From positions 7,124-51,177 of the forward strand of contig NZ_MPDJ01000009.1 of NCBI RefSeq assembly GCF_001881565.1: DNA of 44,054 bases, given 5' to 3'. This document shows, one piece after another, positions 8,057 through 16,283 of this stretch. This DNA comes from Eisenbergiella tayi (GTDB lineage Bacteria > Bacillota > Clostridia > Lachnospirales > Lachnospiraceae). Below the pieces are notes generated by a model. The model was not told where the DNA came from and did no database searches. It saw only the letters and a list, made by a program, of their open reading frames with translations. Each line of letters opens with the position of its first letter. The first letter of the stretch is position 1. The position numbers and the translations under genes were made by a program.

Positions 8057-8698
8057 TTATGCTTCCAGAAGTTCTTTCACGCAGGCCGCAATTTTGTCGC
8101 ACTTGCAGTTTGCAAAGAAATACTCCTGAAAATGTTCTCCTGCAATGGCACCCTTTACCAGTTCCGGATCCAGGTTTTTCAGAATCGTACACAGATCATT
8201 GTGTGTGACCTTTTTAACCTCATCCAGGATCTTTTTGTTCCGCTGCTCCGGAATCACTCTTTCCTTGGGATATCCCTGTCCGCTTTCTCCATCAAACAGC
8301 TTCTCAAAAATGTATTCCAGGTTCAGCTCCGCTCCCCATCCGAAACCTTTTGCAAAAGGAAGGGCAATGGCGTTTCCGTCGTTGATCTGGGCAAACATAT
8401 AGGCATCGGAAGGATCCACAACATGTCCGCAGAGCACGCCAGGGAATGCATTACATGCAAGCATTGCGCCTTCTCCTGTGCCGCAGCCCGTAATCACGTA
8501 ATCGGCCGCTCCGGAATTCAGCAGTACGGCTGCCAGAATACCATTCTGGACATAAGTAAGCTGATGGGTATCCTCCGCGCTGTACATTCCATAATTGAAT
8601 ACTTCATGGCCTTTGGGCTCCACCACTTTCTTAAGGACTGCTTCTACCTGTGCATTCTTTGCTGCCTGGCTGTTTTCGTTAATTAATGCAATTTTCAT
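8057..8698 (-). CDS. RpiB/LacAB-family sugar-phosphate isomerase-like protein
   Basis: A 213-residue protein related to ribose-5-phosphate isomerase B. The core GCGTGEG with Cys72 corresponds to the catalytic loop CGTGIG of RpiB. Two usual features differ: the N-terminal DHAG motif is replaced by NENSQAAKN, and the His of the usual HNDAN segment is replaced in AQINDGNA. It is also longer than the usual 145-150 residues. It may isomerise a different sugar phosphate or have another role. AAGGAGG lies 9 bases before the ATG. It stands alone between two MATE genes. Confidence 0.8.
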   Translation of the reverse strand: MKIALINENSQAAKNAQVEAVLKKVVEPKGHEVFNYGMYSAEDTHQLTYVQNGILAAVLLNSGAADYVITGCGTGEGAMLACNAFPGVLCGHVVDPSDAYMFAQINDGNAIALPFAKGFGWGAELNLEYIFEKLFDGESGQGYPKERVIPEQRNKKILDEVKKVTHNDLCTILKNLDPELVKGAIAGEHFQEYFFANCKCDKIAACVKELLEA

Positions 8699-8898
8699 TC
8701 CTGTTATCCTCCTTGAATTCGACCCTCCGTCAGATTTGCGGAGCAGCCTGTATTACCGATAATTATACAACAGTTTTTCCTACGGCGCCTGTCTATTCTT
8801 TACCTTAATCATGCATATTCTGCCCTCTGTGAAGCCCTGCTGAAGCGAAAAAACGGGATTCATGGGCAGTTCAGGCTTTCTTTTCCTGCTCACTGTGC

Positions 8899-8904
8899 TA
8901 TAAT
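8899..8904 (+). promoter_or_regulatory. Extended -10 promoter of the second MATE gene
   Basis: TGTGCTATAAT, an extended -10 with consensus TATAAT (8899-8904); the -35 region is weak. The leader is about 70 bases and contains a 7-bp hairpin (GGCGGTT with AACTGCC) without a T-run. Confidence 0.5.
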
Positions 8905-8980
8905 AGAAAATTGGCGGTTGTCATTAAACTGCCGGAATTCCCTATATAAGCTTACCAAATGAAGGACAGGAAGAAACGTC

Positions 8981-10330
8981 ATGAATAAAACATCTAAAAC
9001 CACACTGATGACAGAGGGTTCCATCTGGAAAAAAATCATAGCATTTGCTATCCCTCTTTTTTTAGGCAATCTTTTTCAGCAACTTTATAATACGGCCGAT
9101 TCTCTTATCGTGGGAAATTTTCTGGGAAGCGAAGCCCTGGCCGCCGTCAGTTCCTCCGGAAGCCTGATTTTCCTTCTGGTCGGTTTTTTCAATGGGATCG
9201 CCATAGGCGCCGGTGTGGTCATCGGACGGTTTTATGGAGCCAGACAGATTGAGAAGGTGCAGAAGGCCATACATACCACCATCGCATTCGGCCTTGCCGC
9301 CGGTGCCGCCTTAACGGTGATAGGAGTTTTGCTTACGCCCCAGCTCCTGCTGTGGATGGGTACTCCTGACGATGTACTGCCTAATTCCATCATATATTTC
9401 CGTATCTATTTCTGCGGTTCTCTTGCCTTTGTCCTCTATAATATTTTTGTGGGTATCCTGCAGTCCGTGGGGGACAGCAGACATCCTCTGATTTATCTGA
9501 TCATTTCTTCTGTCGTTAATATATTGCTGGATCTGCTGTTTGTAGGCGTTTTCCGCTTCGGCGTGGGAAGCGCGGCCCTGGCTACCATCATTTCCCAGTT
9601 TGCCAGCGCCATCCTGTGCCTGATACTCCTGTCAAAAAGCCCCGAGGATTACCGGGTTCATTTCCGGAAAATCCGTTTCGATTTCTTTTTCCTGAAGCAG
9701 ATTATTCAAAACGGCCTTCCTTCCGGTTTCCAGAATTCCATAATCTCCATCGCCAACGTTGTGGTGCAGGCCAATATCAACAGTTTTGGGAAAATGGCCA
9801 TGGCCGGGTGCGGGGCTTATTCCAAAATTGAGGGCTTCGGCTTTCTGCCAATCACCTGCTTCGCAATGTCCATGACCACCTTCATCAGCCAGAACCTGGG
9901 AGCCGGCAAGTATGACCGTGCCAAAAAGGGAGCCCGTTTCGGCATTCTGTGTTCTGTCATCACCGCTGAACTCGTGGGCCTTCTGATCTACGGACTTGCT
10001 CCGGTACTGATAGCCGCTTTTAATAATGATCCGCAGGTGGTTGCGTTTGGTACCACTCAGGCCCGCACCGTAACACTCTTCTATTTTTTGCTGGCCTTCT
10101 CCCACTGCGTGGCCGGTATCCTGCGCGGCGCAGGAAAAGCCATCGTCCCCATGCTGGTTATGATGTGCTGCTGGTGTATCATCCGTATTACCTATATCAG
10201 TATAGCTGTAAAAATAATTCCCGTTATCAATGTAATTTTCTGGGCCTACCCGCTGACCTGGACACTGAGTTCCATTGTTTTCCTCATTTATTTCCTGAAA
10301 GCGGACTGGATACATGGATTTGAGCGCTGA
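8981..10330 (+). CDS. MATE family efflux transporter (second of three)
   Basis: A 449-residue membrane protein with about 12 helices. The segments MTEGSIWKKIIAFAIPLFLGN and LFQQLYNTADSLIVGNFLG are typical of DinF-type MATE exporters, and the same pattern repeats in the second half. It likely exports a toxic compound or metabolite using an ion gradient. AGGAAG precedes the ATG by about 8 bases. It is transcribed alone, convergent with the nitrilase-family gene, and no clear terminator lies in the 22-base gap. Confidence 0.9.
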   Translation: MNKTSKTTLMTEGSIWKKIIAFAIPLFLGNLFQQLYNTADSLIVGNFLGSEALAAVSSSGSLIFLLVGFFNGIAIGAGVVIGRFYGARQIEKVQKAIHTTIAFGLAAGAALTVIGVLLTPQLLLWMGTPDDVLPNSIIYFRIYFCGSLAFVLYNIFVGILQSVGDSRHPLIYLIISSVVNILLDLLFVGVFRFGVGSAALATIISQFASAILCLILLSKSPEDYRVHFRKIRFDFFFLKQIIQNGLPSGFQNSIISIANVVVQANINSFGKMAMAGCGAYSKIEGFGFLPITCFAMSMTTFISQNLGAGKYDRAKKGARFGILCSVITAELVGLLIYGLAPVLIAAFNNDPQVVAFGTTQARTVTLFYFLLAFSHCVAGILRGAGKAIVPMLVMMCCWCIIRITYISIAVKIIPVINVIFWAYPLTWTLSSIVFLIYFLKADWIHGFER

Positions 10331-10352
10331 GAGCTGCTTTTGGGCGGGGATA

Positions 10353-11144
10353 TCATGGACAGCCGTCAACTAATTCGTCCGAAATCCTTTTTCTTCCCAG
10401 CATGCCGAAGCTGTCCTCACTTCTTACATAATCATAAATGAGAAGCCCTTCTTTGTTCCGCTCCATTTCCAGTAACACGGCTCCGTTGGGATCGATTACC
10501 GCAGTCGGGGCCGTTTGAAAGGACGAGATATCATTTACGGAAAGAACCGTAAATACATTCTCCACCGCCCTGGTCCGTAAGTGTGCTTTTATCAGCTCAT
10601 AGCGTTCTATATTCTCTGCCTGTGATATATCGCAAAAGGATACCAGGCAGAGTTCCGCGTTTTCCCGGTACAGCTCCCTGAAGAATTCCGGGAAACGGAC
10701 TTCAAAGCAAATACGGATACCCATGCGGATTCCATCCACTTCATAAATTCCCTGCTGGCTGCCCGGGACAAAATTATCTCTGTCCCATCCCCAGAGGGCT
10801 CTCTTTCCATAGATGTCAGCCTTTCCTTCCGGAGAAAACAGGAGCATGCTGTTGTAATACCGGTCTTTCTCTTTCTCAATACTTCCGGCCGCTATATACA
10901 TGGAATGCTCGATAGACAGCTTACGCAGACATTCTTTATATTTCGCCGCCGCTGCATAATCCACCTCTGATACAGACGGAACCTCCAGCGGGGGATACCC
11001 TGTAAGCGCGCATTCATGGAAAGCCAGGAAACGGACCTTTTGTGACGCCGCCTGGGAAACCGCTTTTTCTATGGTTTCATAATTTTTCCCCATATCCCCA
11101 CTTCCGGGAAATTGATACAGTCCAATCCGCATTTCTGCCCCCAT
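10353..11144 (-). CDS. Carbon-nitrogen hydrolase (nitrilase superfamily)
   Basis: A 263-residue cytoplasmic amidohydrolase. The catalytic triad is visible: Glu44 in FHECALTGYPP, Lys114 in YGKRALWGWD and Cys146 in RICFEVRFPE. These enzymes cleave amide or nitrile C-N bonds through a cysteine thioester; the substrate here is not evident. The ATG lies 3 bases after the stop of the ArsC-like gene and uses GGGAG in its end as ribosome binding site, so the two are coupled. It is the last gene of a five-gene string beginning with the zinc-ribbon gene. Confidence 0.88.
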   Translation of the reverse strand: MGAEMRIGLYQFPGSGDMGKNYETIEKAVSQAASQKVRFLAFHECALTGYPPLEVPSVSEVDYAAAAKYKECLRKLSIEHSMYIAAGSIEKEKDRYYNSMLLFSPEGKADIYGKRALWGWDRDNFVPGSQQGIYEVDGIRMGIRICFEVRFPEFFRELYRENAELCLVSFCDISQAENIERYELIKAHLRTRAVENVFTVLSVNDISSFQTAPTAVIDPNGAVLLEMERNKEGLLIYDYVRSEDSFGMLGRKRISDELVDGCP

Positions 11145-11147
11145 ATT

Positions 11148-11489
11148 TTACTCCCAGCCCTTCCATACCTCCGGCCGGTAACCAACAGTTGCTTTCTTCC
11201 CGTTTCTAACTACCGGTGTTTTGATTACCTGCTGGTTTTCCAAAACCTTTTCCATCCTGTCCTCTTCTGCGATATAACGCACAAGCGCCAGGGCATCCTT
11301 ATCCCTGCAGTTCTCATCCAGCAAAGCATCCAGGCCTCCCACGGCCTGGCAGACCGCATTCAGTTCTCCCTTGCTCATGCCTTTTTCCTTAAAATCAATA
11401 TACTGATACTTTATGCCGCGTTCTTTAAAATACCGCTCGGCCTTTTTGGTGTCAAAGCATTTTGTCTTTCCGAATATCTGTATATTCAC
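11148..11489 (-). CDS. ArsC/Spx/MgsR-family thioredoxin-fold protein
   Basis: A 113-residue protein of the ArsC family. The N-terminus MNIQIFGKTKCFDTKKA places Cys11 where arsenate reductases and Spx-like proteins have their first catalytic cysteine. The later segment IKTPVVRNGKKATVGYRPEVW fits the conserved cis-Pro region. No CxxC pair is present at the N-terminus. With no arsenic genes nearby, a thiol-redox or regulatory role is at least as likely as arsenate reduction. It lies 76 bases after the metallo-hydrolase gene and overlaps the control region of the nitrilase gene. Confidence 0.8.
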   Translation of the reverse strand: MNIQIFGKTKCFDTKKAERYFKERGIKYQYIDFKEKGMSKGELNAVCQAVGGLDALLDENCRDKDALALVRYIAEEDRMEKVLENQQVIKTPVVRNGKKATVGYRPEVWKGWE

Positions 11490-11523
11490 GCTGTTCTCCT
11501 ATCTCATAAAATTCTCGGCCATA

Positions 11524-11577
11524 CATTCTTCACCGCCATGCCATTCCTTATCGGCATGCCATTTCTTACCGGCATGC
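11524..11577 (-). repeat. Three tandem 18-bp repeats across the end of the metallo-hydrolase gene
   Basis: Three consecutive copies of about GCATGCCGRTAAGRAATG on the minus strand (11577-11560, 11559-11542, 11541-11524). The first copy carries the TAA stop of the upstream gene and each later copy repeats an in-frame stop, giving successive short tails (EMACR, GMAWR) if read through. Confidence 0.75.
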
Positions 11578-12189
11578 CCACTGCTTCAGCACCGCAGTCT
11601 GGTTCCCTGTTTCTTTGTCCAGCACCAGCGTATCCGTTTCATAACGCACAACATTACTGCAGTAAGACAGAAACTCTTCACAGGTTTTAAGCACCGGGAA
11701 CCCGCTTCCTGCCGTCCGGTAATGCATGGGAATCACCACGCGCGGCCGGATCTCTTTTATGATTTCATATATAACAGAGGGTTCCGCCGTATAGAAGCCG
11801 CCCGCAGGGGCCATAACCGCATCCGCCCCTTTCAGCAGATCCATCTGCCAGTTTTCCGGCCGGCAGCCAATATCTCCCATATGGATTATTTTCATTTCCT
11901 CTCCGTGGAAAATATGAATGGTATTCGGGCCGCGCCGGCTGCCGCCCTCATCGTCATGCCAGCTTTCCACGGTTTCGATGCGGAAGGGATTCCTGACCAG
12001 GCTTTCTTCTGTTTTCACACAGGAATCTCCATGATGATCTCCATGCCCGTGGCTGCATACACAGAGGTTCGCCGTCACATCCAAATCCCTCAGCCCGGGT
12101 ATGGAACCATTTTCATACGGATCCACCACAATGGAATACCCTTCTGAACTCAGTTTAAAACAAGAATGACCTAAATACTGTAATTTCAT
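11566..12189 (-). CDS. Metallo-beta-lactamase-fold hydrolase (UPF0173-like)
   Basis: A 207-residue metal-dependent hydrolase. Start placed at the ATG at 12189, with GGGGGAAAGG just before it; the open frame goes further up but overlaps the preceding gene. MKLQYLGHSCF and the metal motif HGHGDHH (His47, His49, Asp51, His52) are the usual marks of the family, and MHYRT near residue 165 adds another ligand histidine. Relatives are annotated as UPF0173 or L-ascorbate-6-phosphate lactonase-like. The gap to the TPM gene is 19 bases. The C-terminal codons and stop lie inside an 18-bp tandem repeat. Confidence 0.85.
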   Translation of the reverse strand: MKLQYLGHSCFKLSSEGYSIVVDPYENGSIPGLRDLDVTANLCVCSHGHGDHHGDSCVKTEESLVRNPFRIETVESWHDDEGGSRRGPNTIHIFHGEEMKIIHMGDIGCRPENWQMDLLKGADAVMAPAGGFYTAEPSVIYEIIKEIRPRVVIPMHYRTAGSGFPVLKTCEEFLSYCSNVVRYETDTLVLDKETGNQTAVLKQWACR

Positions 12190-12208
12190 AAACCCTTTCC
12201 CCCTTTGC

Positions 12209-13084
12209 TTATCTGCTGTGGCCGCCGCCTCCGTGAGATACGCCGCCGCTGGAAACATGTCCTCCGCCGCCTCCGGAGCCGGATCCGCCGGAACCGCCGG
12301 TATCCCTCTGGATATGGCGCTTAGTCACCGTTTTATGAAGAAACATATCGCTCTGGTTCCGTATCTGAGGATGGCCTCCCGCCACGTAGGTTGTTACACC
12401 GGTCGTTTTCCGGCCTTTATTCCGGCTTAAATTGACACCTATGTATATAGCTGTGGCCACCGCCGCTATGAGAATCACTGCGGCTGCCGGAATTTCCTTT
12501 TTGCCCGTCATATCGGAATAGAAAAGATTGACGTATTTTTTATAAGCCTGATAAGGATTGCTGTCCACATCCTCCAGCGCCTCATTCAGCAGATTGTCAA
12601 TCATGGAGCTGCTGAAACGATCCTTGGCCTTGCCACAGGTACTCAGCCAGGAATATACGCTTCCGTCACTTTCCCTGTACCAGTTGTCCAGCAGAAGGAC
12701 GCCGTCCCCCTGGGGCTTATTGTAGCCGAACATATGCTCATCGTAGAAATTATCCGCATACACCATAGTGTACTGATAGGGACGCAGGCTTCCCAGCTGC
12801 TCTTCATAGTCTTTGGCATATTCCTCCAGAGACTCATTCAGCGTCACAAGAACGATATCGCAGCCGGTCTGCTTTTCTCTTTTGGCTATCAGTTCACGCA
12901 GGCTGTCCTCTTCGCTGTCGGTCAGCTTATCCGCATAATCGAAAACCCTCTCCTGTGTGGTACATTCCGTATTGGCGCGCTCTGTCTTCGCCCCGGCCCT
13001 GGCAATGGAAAGTATAAGAAATACTGCCGCCAATGCCAATATAATAATAAAATAAACTCTGAAATATTTCAGATATCCCTTCAT
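12209..13084 (-). CDS. TPM-domain membrane protein with Gly/Ser/His-rich tail
   Basis: A 291-residue protein. There is a membrane helix or uncleaved signal at residues 10-28, a TPM domain (RVFDYADKLTDSEEDSLRELI onward, about residues 45-190), a second helix (about 201-220), and a low-complexity tail rich in Gly, Ser and His. TPM domains are known from YgcG-type and photosystem-repair proteins; some act as phosphatases. The His-rich tail could bind metal. GGAGGT 8 bases before the ATG lies in the end of the zinc-ribbon gene, one base away, so the two are translationally coupled. Confidence 0.8.
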   Translation of the reverse strand: MKGYLKYFRVYFIIILALAAVFLILSIARAGAKTERANTECTTQERVFDYADKLTDSEEDSLRELIAKREKQTGCDIVLVTLNESLEEYAKDYEEQLGSLRPYQYTMVYADNFYDEHMFGYNKPQGDGVLLLDNWYRESDGSVYSWLSTCGKAKDRFSSSMIDNLLNEALEDVDSNPYQAYKKYVNLFYSDMTGKKEIPAAAVILIAAVATAIYIGVNLSRNKGRKTTGVTTYVAGGHPQIRNQSDMFLHKTVTKRHIQRDTGGSGGSGSGGGGGHVSSGGVSHGGGGHSR

Positions 13085-13085
13085 C

Positions 13086-14069
13086 TCACAGCACCTCCAA
13101 TATTCCTTTTATAAGCATTAATATTATGGTCAGGCTGGCAAAAAAGGTGCCGCTGTAAGCGAATATCCTCTTTTTACACAAGGGGGCTTTTCCTATTACC
13201 TTCCCCGTCTGTCCGTTCACAAAGCAGTCATAGTTTTGCCCTTCATAACTGTAGCGGTACCACCATACCGGAAGAAGTGCATATTTAGACTGTATATCGT
13301 GCATGCGGACAGTCTCCTGCTGCGGGATCAGGGTGGTATATCCCCCCATGGTGTTGTGGAGCATGACGGACGCGTCCTTCCTCGCGCGATCCTCCGCACG
13401 GGGTTCCAGTACCTCCGCCGACTGGTTATATACCTCTCCCAGGAAGCCGGACATATACTCCGGCCGGAAATTCTCCAGAGCCTCATATTGATACGGCTCC
13501 ATCATATCCATCACCTGATCTTCCATTTCCAGGGAAGCATCTACCGGAAGCTTTTCAAAATCCACATCCACATCCCTGTTTACCTGAAAATAAGAGGTTT
13601 CGGTATACTCCGTATCTCCGCTCACCCATACGCGCACGGTTGTCCCGGTTCCGGAATAATGGCAGTCCGCTTTCATGTCATACAGCCAGAAGGGGATATA
13701 ACTGCCTTCCATTTTTTCCACCGTAGCCTGTGACAAAAAGGATTCCGGAGCAAACACACGTCTGGAAAATTCCTTTTCCAGGCACGATACCGCCGCCGCT
13801 TTCCCCATCTTAAAAGGAAGGATCAGCCGGGGTTCATAAACCCCCTCCACCCTTTCATCAAAAATCGTATAGTGCCCGCAGTATTCACATTTCACCGCAC
13901 TGCGGTAATCTCCCGCCTCTATAGGGGCCCCGCAGTTGGCGCACAGTTCCATTCCGCCGCCCGGGGCCTTATCCTGCGTTTCTATCCCATCACAGTAAGG
14001 ACAATGCATCGCCTTCCTGTCCGGGTCGTAAACCACATTCCCTCCGCAGTTCTTACACTTGTAAATCAT
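13086..14069 (-). CDS. Zinc-ribbon membrane protein of unknown function
   Basis: A 327-residue protein. Start placed at the ATG at 14069, with GGAG 8 bases upstream. Two zinc ribbons stand at the N-terminus: CKNCGG...CPYC (about residues 4-27) and CANCGAP...CEYCGH (about 43-67). A soluble domain of about 220 residues follows, with EGSYIPFWLYDMKADCHYSGTG and LLPVWWYRYSYEGQNYDCFVNGQTGKVIGKAP. One C-terminal helix (about 300-322) anchors it. Such proteins often sit next to TPM or SPFH proteins and are annotated as TFIIB-type zinc ribbon proteins; the role is unknown. It heads the five-gene string. Confidence 0.75.
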   Translation of the reverse strand: MIYKCKNCGGNVVYDPDRKAMHCPYCDGIETQDKAPGGGMELCANCGAPIEAGDYRSAVKCEYCGHYTIFDERVEGVYEPRLILPFKMGKAAAVSCLEKEFSRRVFAPESFLSQATVEKMEGSYIPFWLYDMKADCHYSGTGTTVRVWVSGDTEYTETSYFQVNRDVDVDFEKLPVDASLEMEDQVMDMMEPYQYEALENFRPEYMSGFLGEVYNQSAEVLEPRAEDRARKDASVMLHNTMGGYTTLIPQQETVRMHDIQSKYALLPVWWYRYSYEGQNYDCFVNGQTGKVIGKAPLCKKRIFAYSGTFFASLTIILMLIKGILEVL

Positions 14070-14163
14070 ATTCTGATCTCCTTCATTCGCCGTAAGCATA
14101 AATTATGTCTCAAATGTATTTTACCATTTTCCCGTCTCTCTGTCTTCCATTTTGCTGAAAAAA

Positions 14164-14172
14164 TGGTATAAT
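14164..14172 (+). promoter_or_regulatory. Extended -10 promoter of the small plus-strand gene
   Basis: TGGTATAAT, an extended -10 with full TATAAT at 14167-14172. No good -35 is seen. The start codon at 14224 leaves a leader of about 45 bases. Confidence 0.6.
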
Positions 14173-14223
14173 CAGAGTGTCTGCGAATCAGGCGATTATA
14201 CCGCAAGGAAAGGAATGTTGATT

Positions 14224-14475
14224 ATGAATCCCATAAATCCAATGAAATTATTACAGATAAGAGCCTCCTGGGAGCAGTTTAAGGCCAGGCATCCCAAATT
14301 CCCTTCTTTCCTGAACGCCGTATCCAAAGGGGCCGTAACGGAAGGGACCCTGATAGAAATGACAATAACAACGGCAGACGGAAAACAATACAGCTCCAAC
14401 CTGAAGCTTACATCGGAAGATATGCAGCTGGTGAACGATATGAAGGAAATGTTCTCCGGCCAGCAGGGAAATTAA
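14224..14475 (+). CDS. Small hypothetical protein (83 aa)
   Basis: An 83-residue protein beginning MNPINPMKLLQIRASWEQF. AAGGAAAGG is 10 bases before this ATG; an ATG at 14215 is directly against that site and less likely. It is mostly helical, with a central patch TEGTLIEMTITTADGK and the tail SEDMQLVNDMKEMFSGQ. I do not recognise a family. It has its own promoter and terminator, and reads in the opposite direction to both neighbours. Confidence 0.65.
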   Translation: MNPINPMKLLQIRASWEQFKARHPKFPSFLNAVSKGAVTEGTLIEMTITTADGKQYSSNLKLTSEDMQLVNDMKEMFSGQQGN

Positions 14476-14487
14476 CGGTTACATAAG

Positions 14488-14535
14488 AAAGCCCGACGCA
14501 CCTTTACCAGCATGACTGGTGTGCGCCGGGCTTTT
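14488..14535. terminator. Terminator between convergent genes
   Basis: AAAGCCCG (14488-14495) pairs with CGGGCTTT (14527-14534), continued by CGCAC/GTGCG and an inner ACCAG/CTGGT hairpin. It is followed by TTTTATA on the plus strand. Confidence 0.85.
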
Positions 14536-14547
14536 ATAATCGGTCTG

Positions 14548-15303
14548 TTACTGCATGGACTGCAGTATTTCCCTCATAACGATCTGTGACAGGGCCTGCT
14601 GGTACTGAATGGAATAATCCGCAATTTCCTGCTGAATAACCCCTGCCAGCTCCTGTATTGTAAGAAGAACCTGCTGGGCCTCCGTCACCGCCTGCTGTTG
14701 ATAAAGAAGGACAGCCTGCTGTTTAGCAGCCGCTACAGCCAGAAGCTGATCATAAAGCGCTGCCATAAACTGATACTGAGCCGCATCCCCTGCATTGCCT
14801 GACGCCAGAGCCTGCCTGTTCTGTTCAAGCGCTTCTTCTTTGTCCTCCTGCAGTTCTTTCTGCTGGGCAGCGATACTCATGAGCTGCTGGTTTTCCAGCT
14901 CCGCCTGCTTCTGAGGATCTATATTGTTAAGAGCCTCTATCATCGCCTGATGGCCGGCGATATCCTGCCCGATTTCGGCCGGGCCTTTTACGCCTGTCAG
15001 TTCCCCCTCCTCGTCAAATACAAGGATGGAGCTGGCTGTGGCCTTTACCTTCGCCAGAGTGGCATCCATCACATTGTATCTGACAAAATAAGGATCTCCT
15101 GCGCTTTCCTTTAAAAACTGCATGACCTCACCGCTGGTATTTCCCAAAAAGAGAAGCCCCTCCCCGCCCGGAACATCCACAACGAGAACTTCCCCATATT
15201 CATCTGAATTGATGAGCTCCGCCGCGTCCGCTTTTACAGGCATCAGGCAAAACAGAGCAGCAACTGCGGCAGCAGCCAGCGATACAAAATATTTCTTCTT
15301 CAT
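14548..15303 (-). CDS. Secreted Gln/Ala-rich helical protein of unknown function
   Basis: A 251-residue exported protein. A signal peptide covers about residues 1-28 (MKKKYFVSL, hydrophobic core, then PVKADAA). Residues 30-115 form a small mixed region (DVPGGEGLLFLGNTSGEVM, FDEEGELTGVKG). From about 120 to 251 it is a long Gln/Ala/Glu-rich helix likely to form a coiled coil. I recognise no family. GGAGGT lies 6 bases before the ATG, and a good promoter (15341-15369) precedes it. It is flanked by a GH25 enzyme, which hints at an envelope role. Confidence 0.7.
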   Translation of the reverse strand: MKKKYFVSLAAAAVAALFCLMPVKADAAELINSDEYGEVLVVDVPGGEGLLFLGNTSGEVMQFLKESAGDPYFVRYNVMDATLAKVKATASSILVFDEEGELTGVKGPAEIGQDIAGHQAMIEALNNIDPQKQAELENQQLMSIAAQQKELQEDKEEALEQNRQALASGNAGDAAQYQFMAALYDQLLAVAAAKQQAVLLYQQQAVTEAQQVLLTIQELAGVIQQEIADYSIQYQQALSQIVMREILQSMQ

Positions 15304-15340
15304 TATCCTACCTCCATTCTGTAATATAGTATACGTTATT

Positions 15341-15369
15341 ATAATACTTTCTTACGGAGGAAAAGACAA
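15341..15369 (-). promoter_or_regulatory. Promoter of the Gln-rich secreted protein gene
   Basis: On the minus strand TTGTCT (15369-15364), 17 bases, TATTAT (15346-15341). It lies between the GH25 stop and this gene. Confidence 0.55.
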
Positions 15370-15382
15370 GGAGAATATACAA

Positions 15383-16207
15383 TTATGGCTTAATGAGTTT
15401 TCCTGTGCGCAAAAGCTCCAGCATACGCATATTCTGTGCGGAGGTTCCTTTATAATCCAGTATCTGGTTGGCCGCCGCGATTTCCTCCCTGTAATGGTAG
15501 GAACCGTCTGCCCCGATGCTTTCCAGCGCTGCGGAAATGGAGCTGCCGTGGAAAACCTCCTCCAGGTAATATTCCGTTTTGGTTTTCCAGAACGGCATAT
15601 AGCATACGTCCAGATCCACCGGTGTGGAAATCCCGCTAATACTGCCTTTGCTGGTATACTGCCAGGCGAAAAGGGGATGGCTGATCCTGGGCTTATATTC
15701 CTCCGATGGAGGATTTTCCGCAAAGGTGAATTTACGGCTGATCGGATAGCGGGCAATCCAGAACGGACAGTCAAAAGCGGACGCGTCAAAATGGCCGGCC
15801 TGGTAAAATGCCTGATCCGTATAAATTCCGAAATCATATCCTGCTCCGAGAATGGTATTCTCTGCGGTTCGGATCAGGCCTGTAAGCACTTCCCTCCCCA
15901 GCTTTTCCAGGGACTTATCTTCCACATCCCACCATATCCTGCATTGCCGGTTCCCCTGGGACTGAAGGAGCTGTACCACCTGTTTTGCCTCCTCCAGCGC
16001 CTCTGTGGGGAGCAGGGCATACGTATAACGGTACACCTCATAAGGAATGCCGTTTTCCTGACAGCCTCTTGCATTTGCCAGGAACTGTATGTCTGCCTTC
16101 CCATTTTGCTTCATTGCGCGCAGTATGGCAAACCGGCAGCCAGCCGCCTTTACCTTTTTCCAGTTAATTGTGCCCTGATGTTCAGAAACGTCGATTCCTT
16201 TATACAT
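15383..16207 (-). CDS. Glycoside hydrolase family 25 (lysozyme-like)
   Basis: A 274-residue protein. The family 25 (Chalaropsis-type muramidase) signature is clear: MYKGIDVSEHQG at the very N-terminus with Asp6, WWDVEDKS with Asp94 and Glu96 as catalytic acids, and FGIYTDQAFYQ later. These enzymes cleave N-acetylmuramic acid links in peptidoglycan. It starts directly with the catalytic domain and shows no signal peptide, unlike most secreted family members. Residues about 190-274 extend beyond the barrel and are not recognised. It lies 76 bases after the DUF6179-like gene and may be in its unit. Confidence 0.85.
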   Translation of the reverse strand: MYKGIDVSEHQGTINWKKVKAAGCRFAILRAMKQNGKADIQFLANARGCQENGIPYEVYRYTYALLPTEALEEAKQVVQLLQSQGNRQCRIWWDVEDKSLEKLGREVLTGLIRTAENTILGAGYDFGIYTDQAFYQAGHFDASAFDCPFWIARYPISRKFTFAENPPSEEYKPRISHPLFAWQYTSKGSISGISTPVDLDVCYMPFWKTKTEYYLEEVFHGSSISAALESIGADGSYHYREEIAAANQILDYKGTSAQNMRMLELLRTGKLIKP

Positions 16208-16283
16208 AGCCCGTTCTCTTTTTCCATCTGATTTTTCTTTATAGTATATGAAAAAGAAGGGCCGCTGTTCCTTATTCTGGTTC

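Noticed and set aside
8720..8760. Small hairpin CTCCG/CGGAG before the rpiB-like gene as riboswitch
   Set aside because: It is only five base pairs and has no conserved riboswitch core.
12190..12258. Longer start of the metallo-hydrolase
   Set aside because: It would overlap the TPM gene and add residues before the family's usual MKLQYLGHS start.
15122..16231. 369-codon plus-strand frame
   Set aside because: Antisense to the GH25 and secreted-protein genes, both well supported; no start signals.
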